Assembly: GCF_017313785.1 (NCBI RefSeq)
Contig: NZ_JAFLNL010000007.1
Span: forward strand, 124,001-188,000
Source of the DNA: Flagellimonas aurea
GTDB lineage: Bacteria > Bacteroidota > Bacteroidia > Flavobacteriales > Flavobacteriaceae
Direction: 5' to 3'
DNA: 64,000 nucleotides
The notes beneath the pieces were generated by a model. It saw only the letters and a program-made list of their open reading frames with translations, was not told the origin of the DNA and searched no databases. Below are positions 35,134 to 44,176 of this stretch, in pieces; within the stretch, counting starts at the first letter, position 1; each line of letters begins with the position of its first letter. Position numbers and translations under genes: made by a program.

Positions 35134-35841
35134 CTATACGTTGACCACTGTTCCTATATTTTCTCCGGATACTATTTTCATTAAGTTGCCTTGAGTGTTC
35201 ATGTCGAACACTACAATGGGCAGTTCGTTTTCCTGGCTTAGTGTAAATGCTGTGGTGTCCATAACCTTGAGTCCTTTGGAAAGCACTTCGTTAAAGGAAA
35301 TGGAGTCAAACTTAGTGGCATTCTTATCTTTTTCGGGGTCGGAGGTGTAAATACCATCCACGCGGGTACCTTTTAAGATGACGTCGGCTTTTATTTCGAT
35401 GGCCCTTAAAACAGCGGCCGAGTCCGTAGTGAAGTAGGGGTTTCCGGTTCCGCCACCAAAAATGACCACTCTGCCTTTTTCTAGGTGACGAATAGCTCTT
35501 CTTCTGATAAAAGGTTCGGCCACCTCATTGATTTTGATGGCAGATTGTAATCGGGTCTGAACTCCCTTGAGTTCCAAAGCGCTTTGTAGGGCAAGACCGT
35601 TGATTACCGTGGCAAGCATTCCCATATGGTCGCCCTGAACGCGGTCCATCCCTTGGCTTGCGCCGGCGAGACCCCTGAAAATATTACCGCCACCTATAAC
35701 TATGGCGACTTCAACACCCTTTTCGATTACAGCTTGTATTTCTTCGGCATATTCGTCCAATCGCTTGGCGTCTATACCGTATTGCTGTTCGCCCATAAGG
35801 GCTTCCCCACTTAGTTTTAATAAAATTCTTTTGTAATGCAT
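35134..35841 (-). CDS. pyrH: UMP kinase
   Basis: 235 aa amino-acid-kinase-family enzyme; phosphorylates UMP to UDP. Motifs: [19 protein letters not shown] at the start, [25 protein letters not shown] and [14 protein letters not shown]. Hexameric, cytoplasmic. Downstream of tsf-type genes, in the conserved bacterial order rpsB-tsf-pyrH-frr, but with a terminator and its own promoter. Confidence 0.97.
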   Translation of the reverse strand: MHYKRILLKLSGEALMGEQQYGIDAKRLDEYAEEIQAVIEKGVEVAIVIGGGNIFRGLAGASQGMDRVQGDHMGMLATVINGLALQSALELKGVQTRLQSAIKINEVAEPFIRRRAIRHLEKGRVVIFGGGTGNPYFTTDSAAVLRAIEIKADVILKGTRVDGIYTSDPEKDKNATKFDSISFNEVLSKGLKVMDTTAFTLSQENELPIVVFDMNTQGNLMKIVSGENIGTVVNV

Positions 35842-35863
35842 TGAGAGTTTCTTGAAGTCCGGA

Positions 35864-35892
35864 CAAAAATAATCAAAAATATTTATGGCAAA
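35864..35892 (-). promoter_or_regulatory. pyrH-frr promoter
   Basis: Minus strand -33 TTTG (35889-35892), 17-base spacer, -7 TATTTTTG (35864-35871). The leader to ATG 35841 would be about 18 nt. Confidence 0.55.
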
Positions 35893-35918
35893 TGAAGAAT
35901 TGCAGGTTAGATCTGGGC

Positions 35919-35950
35919 ATAAAAAAACCGCTTCGGAAGGGAAGCGGTTT
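35919..35950 (-). terminator. Terminator of rpsB-tsf
   Basis: AAACCGCTTC (35925-35934) and GAAGCGGTTT (35941-35950) form a 10-bp stem with a 6-base loop. On the minus strand the arm is followed by further T residues. It lies 23 bases past the tsf stop. Confidence 0.9.
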
Positions 35951-35973
35951 TTTATATTTATTCTACTGGTGAA

Positions 35974-36798
35974 TTAGCCAAGGGCAACTCTTGTGAAACC
36001 TGTAACTTCCAAACTGGAATCTACAGATTTAACGTATTCTGCTACACTTTGCTTGCTGTCTTTAATGAAAGCTTGGTTCACCAAAGTGTTGTCTTTAAAG
36101 AAACGGTTCAATTTACCTTTTGCGATGTTGTCCAACATAGCTTCTGGTTTTCCTTCTTGACGCAATTGATCTTTAGCGATTTCAATTTCCTTATCAATGA
36201 TGGATTGGTCTACACCTTCTTCGTTAAGTGCAACTGGGTTCATTGCAGCAGCTTGCATAGCTACGTCCTTTGCAGCTTCAGCAGCACCATCAACATTGGC
36301 GGACAATCCTACCAATGTAGCGATTTTGTTCCCAGCGTGGATGTATGAACCAACGAACGGAGCGTTCAACTTGTCAAAGCTTCCGATTTCTATTTTTTCA
36401 CCGATAACACCTGTTTGCTCTGTCAATTTTTCGGAAACTGTCATTCCATTGAAGGAAGCAGCTAGGAAATCGTCTTTACTGTCAAAACCAAGGGCCAAAT
36501 CGGCCAAATCGTTTGCAAGTTTTACAAAGCTATCGTTCTTGGCAACGAAGTCGGTCTCACAGTTAAGGGAGATTACTACTCCTTGTGTATTGTCATCGTT
36601 CACTTTTGCGATGGCAGCACCTTCGGAAGATTCTCTGTCAGCTCTTTTAGCAGCAACTTTTTGACCTTGTTTTCTTAGGATTTCAATGGCTTGGTCAAAA
36701 TCACCATCTGCTTCGACCAAAGCTTTTTTACAATCCATCATACCAGCTCCAGTAGCCTTTCTTAAATTATTTACCTCTGCGGCAGTAATCTTTGCCAT
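35974..36798 (-). CDS. tsf: Elongation factor Ts
   Basis: 274 aa. Nucleotide-exchange factor for EF-Tu. The UBA-like N-terminus (EVNNLRKATGAGMMDCKKAL) and the core motif NCETDFVAKNDSFVKLANDLA with the TDFV sequence that contacts EF-Tu are intact. It lies 80 bases after rpsB and shares its terminator. Confidence 0.97.
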   Translation of the reverse strand: MAKITAAEVNNLRKATGAGMMDCKKALVEADGDFDQAIEILRKQGQKVAAKRADRESSEGAAIAKVNDDNTQGVVISLNCETDFVAKNDSFVKLANDLADLALGFDSKDDFLAASFNGMTVSEKLTEQTGVIGEKIEIGSFDKLNAPFVGSYIHAGNKIATLVGLSANVDGAAEAAKDVAMQAAAMNPVALNEEGVDQSIIDKEIEIAKDQLRQEGKPEAMLDNIAKGKLNRFFKDNTLVNQAFIKDSKQSVAEYVKSVDSSLEVTGFTRVALG

Positions 36799-36878
36799 TT
36801 TTCTTTTCTTTTAAAATTTTATGTAAAGTAAAACACTAAAAAAGTGTTTTTGTTTAGGACAATGTTAAATCAATGGGT

Positions 36879-37934
36879 TTATTCAACTCCACCTTTTACG
36901 CTGTCTTGCCATTCTTTAAGCTCATCCCACTCACCATCGGCAGCCATTTTTGCTTGTTTTGGCCAAGATGTTGGGTCTAGGTGAGCCAAAGTTGAGCTAG
37001 CTTCTGTCAAAGTTTCTTTGATGTCGTCAGCGTCAGCTTTTGCCAATTCAGCGTAAGTAGTGATTCCACTTTCTACTAAAGCCTCGGCAGCTTTAGGTCC
37101 TATACCTTCAATTTTGGTAAGGTCGTCTGCTTTAGCTTCTTTTTTAGGAGCGGCTTCAGCTTTTTTGGCTGATTTTTCTTCAGAGGATTTTTTCTCCTTT
37201 TTGGGTGCGTCCTCGTCTTTGTCTTTTCCACTACCTTTTTCGCTCTTTCGCTCTTCCAAACCTTCGGCTACTGCACTGGTTACGGATTCCAAGATAGCTT
37301 CGATGGATTTACCTGCATCGTCGTTGGATGGAATTGCGTAATCAACATCACGAGGGTCGGAGTTGGTATCCACCATTGCAAAAATCGGGATGTTCAATTT
37401 TTGGGCTTCTTTTACCGCAATGTGCTCACGCATGGTATCCACGATAAAAAGTGCACCTGGCAAACGGGTCATATCCGCGATTGAACCCAAGTTTTTGTCC
37501 AACTTGGCACGAAGACGATCAACTTGTAATCTTTCCTTTTTAGAAAGGGTGTTGAAAGTACCGTCCTTCTTCATGCGGTCGATAGAAGCCATTTTTTTAA
37601 CGGCTTTACGAATGGTCACAAAGTTGGTCAACATACCACCTGGCCATCTTTCTGTGATGTAAGGCATGTTTACTTTGGATACTTTGTCCGCAACAATATC
37701 TTTTGCTTGTTTTTTTGTGGCTACGAAAAGGATTTTTCTTCCTGATGCAGCAATTTTCTTAAGGGCCTCGTTGGCTTCCTCAAGTTTTGCAACCGTTTTG
37801 TAAAGGTTGATTACGTGAATCCCGTTACGCTCCATGTAGATGTAGGGCGCCATGTTCGGGTTCCACTTTCTAGTAAGGTGTCCAAAATGCACACCTGCTT
37901 CCAGTAAGTCTTTTACTTCAATTTTACTTGCCAT
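36879..37934 (-). CDS. rpsB: 30S ribosomal protein S2 with C-terminal HhH extension
   Basis: 351 aa; ordinary S2 is about 230-250. Residues 1-226 are normal S2 (start KDLLEAGVHFGHLTRKWNP; LPGALFIVDTMREHIAVKEA). A Lys/Glu/Asp linker follows (about 227-269). Residues 270-351 contain a helix-hairpin-helix-like unit DDLTKIEGIGPKAAEALVES and a tail with WPKQAKMAADGEWDEL. The extension is in frame with no sign of a sequencing error. HhH units of this kind usually bind nucleic acid; role on the ribosome is unknown. Followed by tsf. Confidence 0.95.
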   Translation of the reverse strand: MASKIEVKDLLEAGVHFGHLTRKWNPNMAPYIYMERNGIHVINLYKTVAKLEEANEALKKIAASGRKILFVATKKQAKDIVADKVSKVNMPYITERWPGGMLTNFVTIRKAVKKMASIDRMKKDGTFNTLSKKERLQVDRLRAKLDKNLGSIADMTRLPGALFIVDTMREHIAVKEAQKLNIPIFAMVDTNSDPRDVDYAIPSNDDAGKSIEAILESVTSAVAEGLEERKSEKGSGKDKDEDAPKKEKKSSEEKSAKKAEAAPKKEAKADDLTKIEGIGPKAAEALVESGITTYAELAKADADDIKETLTEASSTLAHLDPTSWPKQAKMAADGEWDELKEWQDSVKGGVE

Positions 37935-38084
37935 TTTTTGTACTTAGTTTACGTTCCGTTGTAAGTAGCAATGTGCAGGTGGTCACAAATTTTGTTCGCC
38001 CTGCCCATTTAGATGCTAAACTAGTTTCCAAAAAGTCGATAATTTTATCCCTTTTGGAACAACGACAACTTTGATTAAAAATTT

Positions 38085-38113
38085 AACCCTGAAATTTGGA
38101 TATTTTCAGGGTT
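38085..38113 (-). terminator. Terminator of rplM-rpsI
   Basis: AACCCTGAAA (38085-38094) pairs with TTTCAGGGTT (38104-38113), 10 bp with a 9-base loop. On the minus strand it is followed by AAATTTTTAA. It lies 47 bases beyond the rpsI stop; the rest of 37935-38084 (rpsB upstream region) shows no clear consensus promoter. Confidence 0.65.
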
Positions 38114-38159
38114 TTCAATGAACTTATCTATAATTGTGTGTCGAAACACCCAATGTATA

Positions 38160-38546
38160 TTAACGTTTGGAGAATTGGAATTTCTTACGGGCTTTCTTTT
38201 GACCGAATTTCTTTCTTTCCACCATTCTTGGATCCCTTGTCAACAAACCCTCTGGTTTAAGGATTCCCCTGTTTTCGATATCAATTTCGCACATTGCTCT
38301 GGACAAGGCCAAACGTACGGCTTCTGCTTGACCAGTGATACCACCACCGTAAACATTTACTTTTACGTCGTAGTTTCCTTCGGTCTCGGTTAAAGTAAAA
38401 GGTTGTTTTACTTTATATTGCAATGTACCTGTGGTAAAATAATCGTTAAGATTTCTTTTGTTTACTGTAATGTTTCCAGAACCTTCGGAAACGTAAACTC
38501 TGGCCACAGCTGTTTTTCTTCTGCCTATCTTATGAACCACTTCCAT
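38160..38546 (-). CDS. rpsI: 30S ribosomal protein S9
   Basis: 128 aa. Typical start HKIGRRKTAVARVYV and basic C-terminus RKKFGQKKARKKFQFSKR that reaches the P-site. The start overlaps the rplM stop (TAATG), as usual for this pair. Confidence 0.98.
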   Translation of the reverse strand: MEVVHKIGRRKTAVARVYVSEGSGNITVNKRNLNDYFTTGTLQYKVKQPFTLTETEGNYDVKVNVYGGGITGQAEAVRLALSRAMCEIDIENRGILKPEGLLTRDPRMVERKKFGQKKARKKFQFSKR

Positions 38547-39001
38547 TATTTGTAGTCGTTTAAGTTTATTGCTTTTGGTTTTTGCGCTTCTTGTCCGTGC
38601 TCTGCACCGGCATATACCTTAAGGTTTCTGAAAAGTTCAGCTCCAAGTTTGTTCTTTGGAAGCATTCCTTTTACAGAGTTCTCAATGATGCGCTCAGGAT
38701 GCTTTTCCAATACTTCTTTCGCAGAAGCGGAACGTTGTCCACCTGGATAACCTGTGTATCTTTGATATTCCTTATCGTCCCACTTGTTTCCGGTCATGTC
38801 GATTTTCTCGGCATTGATGACAATTACATTGTCCCCACAATCAACATGAGGGGTAAAGTTGGTCTTATATTTCCCTCTAAGTATTTTGGCTACTTTAGAC
38901 GCCAATCTTCCTAAGGTCTGTCCTTCAGCATCAACCAATAACCATTGCTTGTCAACAGTAGATTTATTGGCGGAAATAGTTTTATAACTTAATGTATCCA
39001 C
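38546..39001 (-). CDS. rplM: 50S ribosomal protein L13
   Basis: 151 aa. Family motifs [35 protein letters not shown] and [13 protein letters not shown] are present. The start codon is GTG at 39001 (GTG GAT ACA). A strong promoter at 39049-39080 gives a leader of about 40 nt with a small hairpin. First gene of rplM-rpsI. Confidence 0.97.
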   Translation of the reverse strand: MDTLSYKTISANKSTVDKQWLLVDAEGQTLGRLASKVAKILRGKYKTNFTPHVDCGDNVIVINAEKIDMTGNKWDDKEYQRYTGYPGGQRSASAKEVLEKHPERIIENSVKGMLPKNKLGAELFRNLKVYAGAEHGQEAQKPKAINLNDYK

Positions 39002-39032
39002 TTCTCGAATATTATTGATTTAAATAACCTAT

Positions 39033-39080
39033 CCCGATTAACGGGCTGCAAATGTACAATTATTAGATTGAATTACAAAC
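39033..39080 (-). promoter_or_regulatory. rplM promoter and leader hairpin
   Basis: Minus strand -33 TTTG (39076-39079), 19-base spacer, perfect -7 TACATTTG (39049-39056). Transcription should start about 39044-39047. The leader opens with a hairpin CCCG-TTAAT-CGGG (39033-39045) at or near its 5' end. A regulatory leader for L13 is known in Bacteroidia from comparative work as I recall it; whether this hairpin is that element needs a covariance search. Confidence 0.65.
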
Positions 39081-39247
39081 GGTTGATTGGGAATATTTTT
39101 TCACTTTTTTCAAATTCAATATTAAAGCATAAAAATCGGTCAAAAGATAGATCGGTAAAATGTTAAAAAGAGTTAAAAATAATTTGTACTGTAACTCTAT
39201 ACAATTTCCTAGGTCTTTATCGTGTCAATCAATCAAAAAACGAACAC

Positions 39248-41899
39248 GTGAGAAACGCAGCTCTGGTTTTCCTGACCCTATTCTTTATTTTTTCATCTCA
39301 AGCACAAGATTCCACTGAAGTCATTATCAAAAAAAAGTATACTACCCAATCTTTGGGCGAGTATGCGGCGCCCACTATTAATGGTATATTGGAAGACGAG
39401 GTATGGAACCTAGTTGAATGGGGCGGGGACTATATTGAGTGGCAGCCCGATGAGAATACTCCGCCATCACATCAAACCCAATTCAAAATACTTTACGATA
39501 GCAAGAACTTATACATAGGTGTGCGGTGTTTTGATGACGAGCCTGATAAAATTGTGAAGCGTTTATCCCGAAGGGACGGATTTGATGGGGACTGGGTGGA
39601 ATTCAACATTGACAGTTATTTTGATAAACGTACTGCCTTCTCTTTTACCATTACGGCTGCAGGTGTTAAGGGAGATGAGTTCATATCAAACAATGGAAAT
39701 AATTGGGACGAAAGTTGGAACCCCATTTGGTACGCCAAAGTAAATATTGACGATGAGGGTTGGACGGCTGAACTGCGTATTCCCTTGAGTCAATTAAAAT
39801 TTAGTAGTGCCGAAGAACAGGTTTGGGGCCTGCAATCCACCAGACGTTTTTTCAGGAACGAGGAACGCTCCCTTTGGCAGCGTAAACCGGTGGACCAGCC
39901 CGGTTGGGTCAGCGAGTTTGGCGAACTGCACGGGCTACAGAACATTGAACCTCAAAAACAATTGGAGATTCAGCCTTACACCGTTGCAAAGACCGAAACC
40001 TACGAAGCGGAGGAAGGAAATCCCTTTAGGGACGGAAGCGAAAGTAACATTACTGCTGGGCTCGATGCCAAGATTGGAATCACCAATGACCTTACCTTGG
40101 ATTTGACCGTCAACCCAGATTTTGGTCAAGTGGATGCAGACCCATCTGCTATTGCGTTGGATGGATTCCAGATATTTTTTCAGGAACGGCGCCCGTTTTT
40201 TGTGGAGAACAAGAACATCTTTGATTTTAGGGTGTCCCAGTCCGAAGCAGGGAACACCTTTGGCTCGGACAATATATTCTATTCCCGTAGGATAGGCAGA
40301 AGCCCACAGGGATATCCAGACACCGCAGATGGCGAGTTTGTGGACCAACCCGACAATACCCCGATTATTGGTGCAGCCAAGTTCAGTGGCAAGACCAAAG
40401 ATGGATGGGCCATTGGGATGCTCGAAAGTGTGACCGCCCAACGAACCGCTACTATAATAAATGATGAAGGCGGGACTCGAAAAGAAATGGTAGAGCCCTT
40501 GACCAATTATTTTGTAGGAAGATTGCAAAAGGATTTCAATGAAAGGAATTCCTATATCGGGGGCATTTTTACAGCAACAAATAGGGAGCAGATTCCTGAA
40601 CAGCTCAACTTTCTTCATGATGCCGCGTACACGGGCGGACTGGATTTTAAACATCAATGGGCCAATCGGGACTGGTATGTTGGTGGTAATATTACCATGA
40701 GCCATGTTCGAGGTAGTGAGGAGGCCATTACCAATACCCAACAATCCATTACGCACTTGTTCAATAGGGTGGGCGCGGCCCATGTTGCCGTGGATACTAC
40801 AAGGACATCGCTTACGGGTACTGGAGGAAATGTGCAATTGGGCAAGGTGGGCAACGGCCACTGGAAATTTGAGTCGGGCGCCACATGGCGTTCTCCCGAA
40901 CTGGAACTTAACGATATCGGGTTTCAACGTCAGGCCGACGATGTTCGCCATTATACTTGGATAGGATACCAAACCTTAAAGCCAGACAGTACTTTTAGGC
41001 GTGTGGGCATCAACTATAACCATTGGACAGCATGGGATTTTCAGGGCAACCACAATTACCTGCAATTCAATACCAATAGTTGGCAAAACTGGAAGAACAA
41101 CTACCAGACCAATATCGGGTTCAATTTTGCGCCGATTGAGTATTCCAACTTCGCATTACGGGGCGGTCCTAGATTGCGACAATCTCCATGGGTGAGCTTT
41201 TGGAACAACATCAGCACCGATTACAGGAAAAAATTACGTTTTTCCTTTTTCCATAATGGACGAAGAGCCTTGGACAATTCCATAAAGAACTATTATATGG
41301 AAGGAGGGTTTGCGTACCAGCCCATTAATGCATTGCGGATTTCCGTATTCCCTTCTTTGGATATCAATCACGATAAACTCCAGTTCATAGACAATTTTGA
41401 TGATGTGAATGGTTCGCCAAGATATTTGAATGGAAAAATAGATCAACGAACGTTGAGTATGTCCGTTCGACTGAACTATACCATCAATCCCAACCTGACC
41501 ATTCAATATTGGGGACAGCCTTTTATTTCGAGGGGGAGATATTCCAATTTTAAACACATCACCGATCCTGTGGCCAAGGTCTTTGAGGATAGATTTGTAC
41601 AATATTCGGCAGAACAAACTACTTTATCGGATGGAACCTATGCCATTGATGAAGATTTGGACGGAGTCACCGATTTTAGTTTTGATAACCCCGATTTTTC
41701 CTTTGTGCAGTTTCGTTCCAACTTGGTGATACGATGGGAGTATATTCCAGGCTCGGAAATATTTTTGGTCTGGTCTCAGGATGTGTCAAGAAATGGTGAC
41801 CCTACAAATGGACTGCTATCCAGCTTGGGAGATAACATTTTTGGTCAAAAACCACAGAATATCTTCCTGCTGAAGGCTACCTATCGGTTTGTTTTGTGA
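39248..41899 (+). CDS. DUF5916 family protein with CBM9-like domain
   Basis: 883 aa. Signal peptide (ALVFLTLFFIFSSQAQ) then a carbohydrate-binding-family-9-like beta-sandwich (about 35-235; INGILEDEVWNLVEWGGDYI, YDSKNLYIGVRCFDDE). Then the DUF5916 body (about 240-883), many amphipathic strands with NPDFGQVDADPSAIALDGFQ and FFQERRPFFVENKNIFDF, probably an outer-membrane barrel. GTG start at 39248 keeps the signal peptide. The family is abundant in marine Bacteroidota and is of unknown function, often suspected in polysaccharide or protein uptake. Confidence 0.88.
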   Translation: MRNAALVFLTLFFIFSSQAQDSTEVIIKKKYTTQSLGEYAAPTINGILEDEVWNLVEWGGDYIEWQPDENTPPSHQTQFKILYDSKNLYIGVRCFDDEPDKIVKRLSRRDGFDGDWVEFNIDSYFDKRTAFSFTITAAGVKGDEFISNNGNNWDESWNPIWYAKVNIDDEGWTAELRIPLSQLKFSSAEEQVWGLQSTRRFFRNEERSLWQRKPVDQPGWVSEFGELHGLQNIEPQKQLEIQPYTVAKTETYEAEEGNPFRDGSESNITAGLDAKIGITNDLTLDLTVNPDFGQVDADPSAIALDGFQIFFQERRPFFVENKNIFDFRVSQSEAGNTFGSDNIFYSRRIGRSPQGYPDTADGEFVDQPDNTPIIGAAKFSGKTKDGWAIGMLESVTAQRTATIINDEGGTRKEMVEPLTNYFVGRLQKDFNERNSYIGGIFTATNREQIPEQLNFLHDAAYTGGLDFKHQWANRDWYVGGNITMSHVRGSEEAITNTQQSITHLFNRVGAAHVAVDTTRTSLTGTGGNVQLGKVGNGHWKFESGATWRSPELELNDIGFQRQADDVRHYTWIGYQTLKPDSTFRRVGINYNHWTAWDFQGNHNYLQFNTNSWQNWKNNYQTNIGFNFAPIEYSNFALRGGPRLRQSPWVSFWNNISTDYRKKLRFSFFHNGRRALDNSIKNYYMEGGFAYQPINALRISVFPSLDINHDKLQFIDNFDDVNGSPRYLNGKIDQRTLSMSVRLNYTINPNLTIQYWGQPFISRGRYSNFKHITDPVAKVFEDRFVQYSAEQTTLSDGTYAIDEDLDGVTDFSFDNPDFSFVQFRSNLVIRWEYIPGSEIFLVWSQDVSRNGDPTNGLLSSLGDNIFGQKPQNIFLLKATYRFVL

Positions 41900-41970
41900 T
41901 AAATATTAAGTAGTAAAAATACTACAATAATGAATTGCTCGTTTTAACGATAACGTTTAAAACAAATCTC

Positions 41971-42456
41971 ATGATAAAGAATGTTTTTACACTTTTATTG
42001 GTAGCAATCCTTTTTGCTTCTTGTTCATCCGATAATGGAGATGACTCAGGTAACAATTCTATTGTTGGTACTTGGGATATTGTGGAATTAAATTTTGGAG
42101 AATCAGTTGATTGGGATGGTGACGGAACCTCATCTGATAATTTGCTGGATGAAATAGAATGTTTTGCAGGTGCGGTAACCTTTACCGCTGAAGGAGAATA
42201 TTCATCTGCAACTACCGAAATCAATTTTGAAGCTACCGAAACAGAGTTTACAATAACTTGCGGTGGCCCCGTTACTGCTTCCGGAACTTACAGCGTTGAT
42301 GGTAATACATTAACCGCCACTGATGCTGAAGATGGTGGAACAGGGGAATCTACATATAGTATCTCTGGAGACACACTTACTGTTGTCGGTCCCGTGCAGA
42401 TTGTTGATGTGGAAGCTGTTGATGGCGAAGCAACTGTTGTGTTAGTTAGGAGGTAG
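41971..42456 (+). CDS. Lipocalin-like small lipoprotein
   Basis: 161 aa. Lipoprotein signal with lipobox LLVAILFASCSSD. The mature part starts NSIVGTWDIVELNFG, the usual first strand of the lipocalin-like/DUF5004 family, with short repeats of Thr/Glu/Ala-rich strands and a pair of cysteines (ECFAG, TITCGG) that could form a disulfide. The gene start is ATG 41971; an upstream extension to 41935 would put the signal peptide too far in. No partner genes; function unknown. Confidence 0.75.
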   Translation: MIKNVFTLLLVAILFASCSSDNGDDSGNNSIVGTWDIVELNFGESVDWDGDGTSSDNLLDEIECFAGAVTFTAEGEYSSATTEINFEATETEFTITCGGPVTASGTYSVDGNTLTATDAEDGGTGESTYSISGDTLTVVGPVQIVDVEAVDGEATVVLVRR

Positions 42457-42477
42457 TTAAGAAAACAACAACATTCG

Positions 42478-43590
42478 TTAAGGAATTATTCGGTGGAATG
42501 CCCTAACGAGTGCTTCATTCGCCTCTGTATCACCAATGGTGATCCTAACCTTACCAGGAGCACCGAATTGCGAAACAGGTCGCACCATAATGCCCTGCTC
42601 CATCATCTTGTCCGTGAATTCCATCTCGGGCAATGGTGGGTCAATGATAAAAAAGTTGGCTTGACTCGGCCAGTATTTGATACCCAGTTCATCAAATGCC
42701 TTTGCAATGCATTTTCTGCCTTCCAAAACAGTTTGTACTGTTTCCTCAACGAATTCTGTATCGTTCAATGCGCCAATGGCCGCCTCAATGGAAGTCAATG
42801 GCAATAAAAAGGGTTTGTGTATCAAGCGTACGTAGTTGGCAATGGTTGCCGTCGTGTATCCGTATCCGATTCGTTGTCCTGCGAGACCATAGGTTTTGGA
42901 AAAACTGTTCAGCCCGATAACGTTGTGTCCTTCCAAGACATACGGCAATGCGGTCACATAATCTGGGGCATCCGCAAAATGGCGGTACACCTCATCAAAA
43001 ACTATTACAATATTCTTTGGGACACGGGCGATAAAATCGTCCATTACCGATTTTGGAATATAGGTTCCCGTAGGATTATTGGGGCTGGTCAGGAAAATGA
43101 TCTTGGTCTTCTCGGTGATGGCGCTTAAAATGCCTTCCACATTCAGTTCGTAGTTGGGAGCCAAAAGAGGAATGTCTACTTGCTTGGCACCATACCATCT
43201 GGAAAAAACAGCGTACGGCAGGAAGCAGGGGTTGGAAAAAATCACTTCGTCCCCTTCGTTGATAAAAGCGCGAAGCAGCATATCAATCACCTCTGACCCG
43301 CTATTGCCACACAAAAACTGGTCGGCACTCAACTGACCATCAAAATCTTTGACCAAGGCCTCACACAAACGAATATCGGTCTGGTCGGGGTAGATGTCAA
43401 TCTTGTCCAAGGCAGCCTTCATCGCAGCAACCGCCTTTGGCGATGCTCCCAAAGGATTTTCGTTGGAGGAAAGTTTGTATATTTTTGTATTCGTCGGTGG
43501 AATGTTTTTTCCGCCTTTATAGACCTCTTTGGGTACCAAATGAGGTTTGAAAATGGATGTTATGTCTTTTTTCATTTTTTGATTTGACAT
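42478..43590 (-). CDS. HisC-like aminotransferase (class I/II)
   Basis: About 370 aa, PLP-dependent fold type I. Motifs: SSNENPLGASPKAVAAM (start), LTSPNNPTGTYIPK, and the Schiff-base lysine in FSKTYGLAGQRIGYG (about residue 230). HisC-type enzymes act on histidinol phosphate or aromatic amino acids. No his genes are near; fahA, hmgA and hppD lie a few kb upstream on the same strand, so tyrosine/phenylalanine transamination is an attractive alternative. Its ATG 43590 overlaps the parE stop (TGATG); an ATG at 43575 is also possible. Confidence 0.88.
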   Translation of the reverse strand: MSNQKMKKDITSIFKPHLVPKEVYKGGKNIPPTNTKIYKLSSNENPLGASPKAVAAMKAALDKIDIYPDQTDIRLCEALVKDFDGQLSADQFLCGNSGSEVIDMLLRAFINEGDEVIFSNPCFLPYAVFSRWYGAKQVDIPLLAPNYELNVEGILSAITEKTKIIFLTSPNNPTGTYIPKSVMDDFIARVPKNIVIVFDEVYRHFADAPDYVTALPYVLEGHNVIGLNSFSKTYGLAGQRIGYGYTTATIANYVRLIHKPFLLPLTSIEAAIGALNDTEFVEETVQTVLEGRKCIAKAFDELGIKYWPSQANFFIIDPPLPEMEFTDKMMEQGIMVRPVSQFGAPGKVRITIGDTEANEALVRAFHRIIP

Positions 43591-43886
43591 CAAGTCAAGA
43601 TTTTTATTAAATCCCTTCCTCCGTATAATACTCGAATGATACGTACATATCCGCGCATCTTGCGATAGAATATTACGTGTGATTTATAGGGGAAACTGAA
43701 CAATTCATTCCTGATTTCCTTTCTTTCTATTCCAATATTGGGATTTTTGGCTATCACTTCGAAGTGACTGTTCATGCCGATTAAATATTCAATGGCTTGG
43801 GAAGCGCCGAATTTGAGTTCGCCATATTCGAAAATATCCTCAATATCATTATCTGCTTCTTTGGATAGAACATAGCTGGCTGTCAT
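43590..43886 (-). CDS. parE: ParE/RelE family toxin
   Basis: 98 aa with the RelE/ParE fold: AYVLSKEADNDIEDIFEYGE at the start and the C-terminal basic strands VIFYRKMRGYVRIIRVLYGGRD. ParE toxins inhibit DNA gyrase, while RelE members cleave mRNA; sequence suggests ParE. The start overlaps the antitoxin stop by 4 bases (ATGA). The stop overlaps the aminotransferase start, so all three may be cotranslated. Confidence 0.88.
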   Translation of the reverse strand: MTASYVLSKEADNDIEDIFEYGELKFGASQAIEYLIGMNSHFEVIAKNPNIGIERKEIRNELFSFPYKSHVIFYRKMRGYVRIIRVLYGGRDLIKILT

Positions 43887-44107
43887 CCATTCTTTTTTGC
43901 CGCAATGATTTGCTCCATTGTTCTGTGGCTGTCAGGAGCATTCCAACCTTTCTCAATCTCATTTCTAAGATCATTGATAACCTTGTCCCTATACACTTTA
44001 TGCAAACGTAAAGCATCGCGAATAACTTCGCTGTTGTTCTGATATTCGCCAGTTGCAACTTGTTGGGCAATATATTCTTCCTGTTTTTTTGTGAAACTGA
44101 TATTCAT
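43883..44107 (-). CDS. parD: ParD family antitoxin
   Basis: 74 aa. N-terminal ribbon-helix-helix DNA-binding region (MNISFTKKQEEYIAQQVATGEYQNNSEVIRDALRLHK; quoted in pieces: MNISFTKKQEEYIAQ and NNSEVIRDALRL), then a C-terminal tail that should wrap the toxin. Upstream lies a 10-bp inverted repeat at 44141-44171, the likely autoregulatory operator. Confidence 0.88.
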   Translation of the reverse strand: MNISFTKKQEEYIAQQVATGEYQNNSEVIRDALRLHKVYRDKVINDLRNEIEKGWNAPDSHRTMEQIIAAKKNG

Positions 44108-44140
44108 GGCAAACCATTATTGATTCTTCAAAAATACATA

Positions 44141-44171
44141 AAATGTCCATATTTAGCAAAAATGGACATTT
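44141..44171. promoter_or_regulatory. Inverted repeat upstream of parD (operator or terminator)
   Basis: AAATGTCCAT (44141-44150) and ATGGACATTT (44162-44171), perfect 10-bp arms, 11-base spacer. It lies 34 bases before the parD ATG and ends 6 bases short of the flavin reductase gene (44177). It could be the ParD operator, the flavin reductase terminator, or both. Confidence 0.55.
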
Positions 44172-44176
44172 CTACG

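Noticed and set aside
39935..40972. 345-codon open frame on the minus strand inside the DUF5916 gene
   Set aside because: It lies wholly antisense to a gene with clear domain structure; the product has no recognisable motif and the frame can be explained by codon bias.
43587..43601. TTGAC-N5-GTCAA inverted repeat at the parE/aminotransferase junction
   Set aside because: It is inside coding sequence, short, and has no -7 element at a suitable distance.
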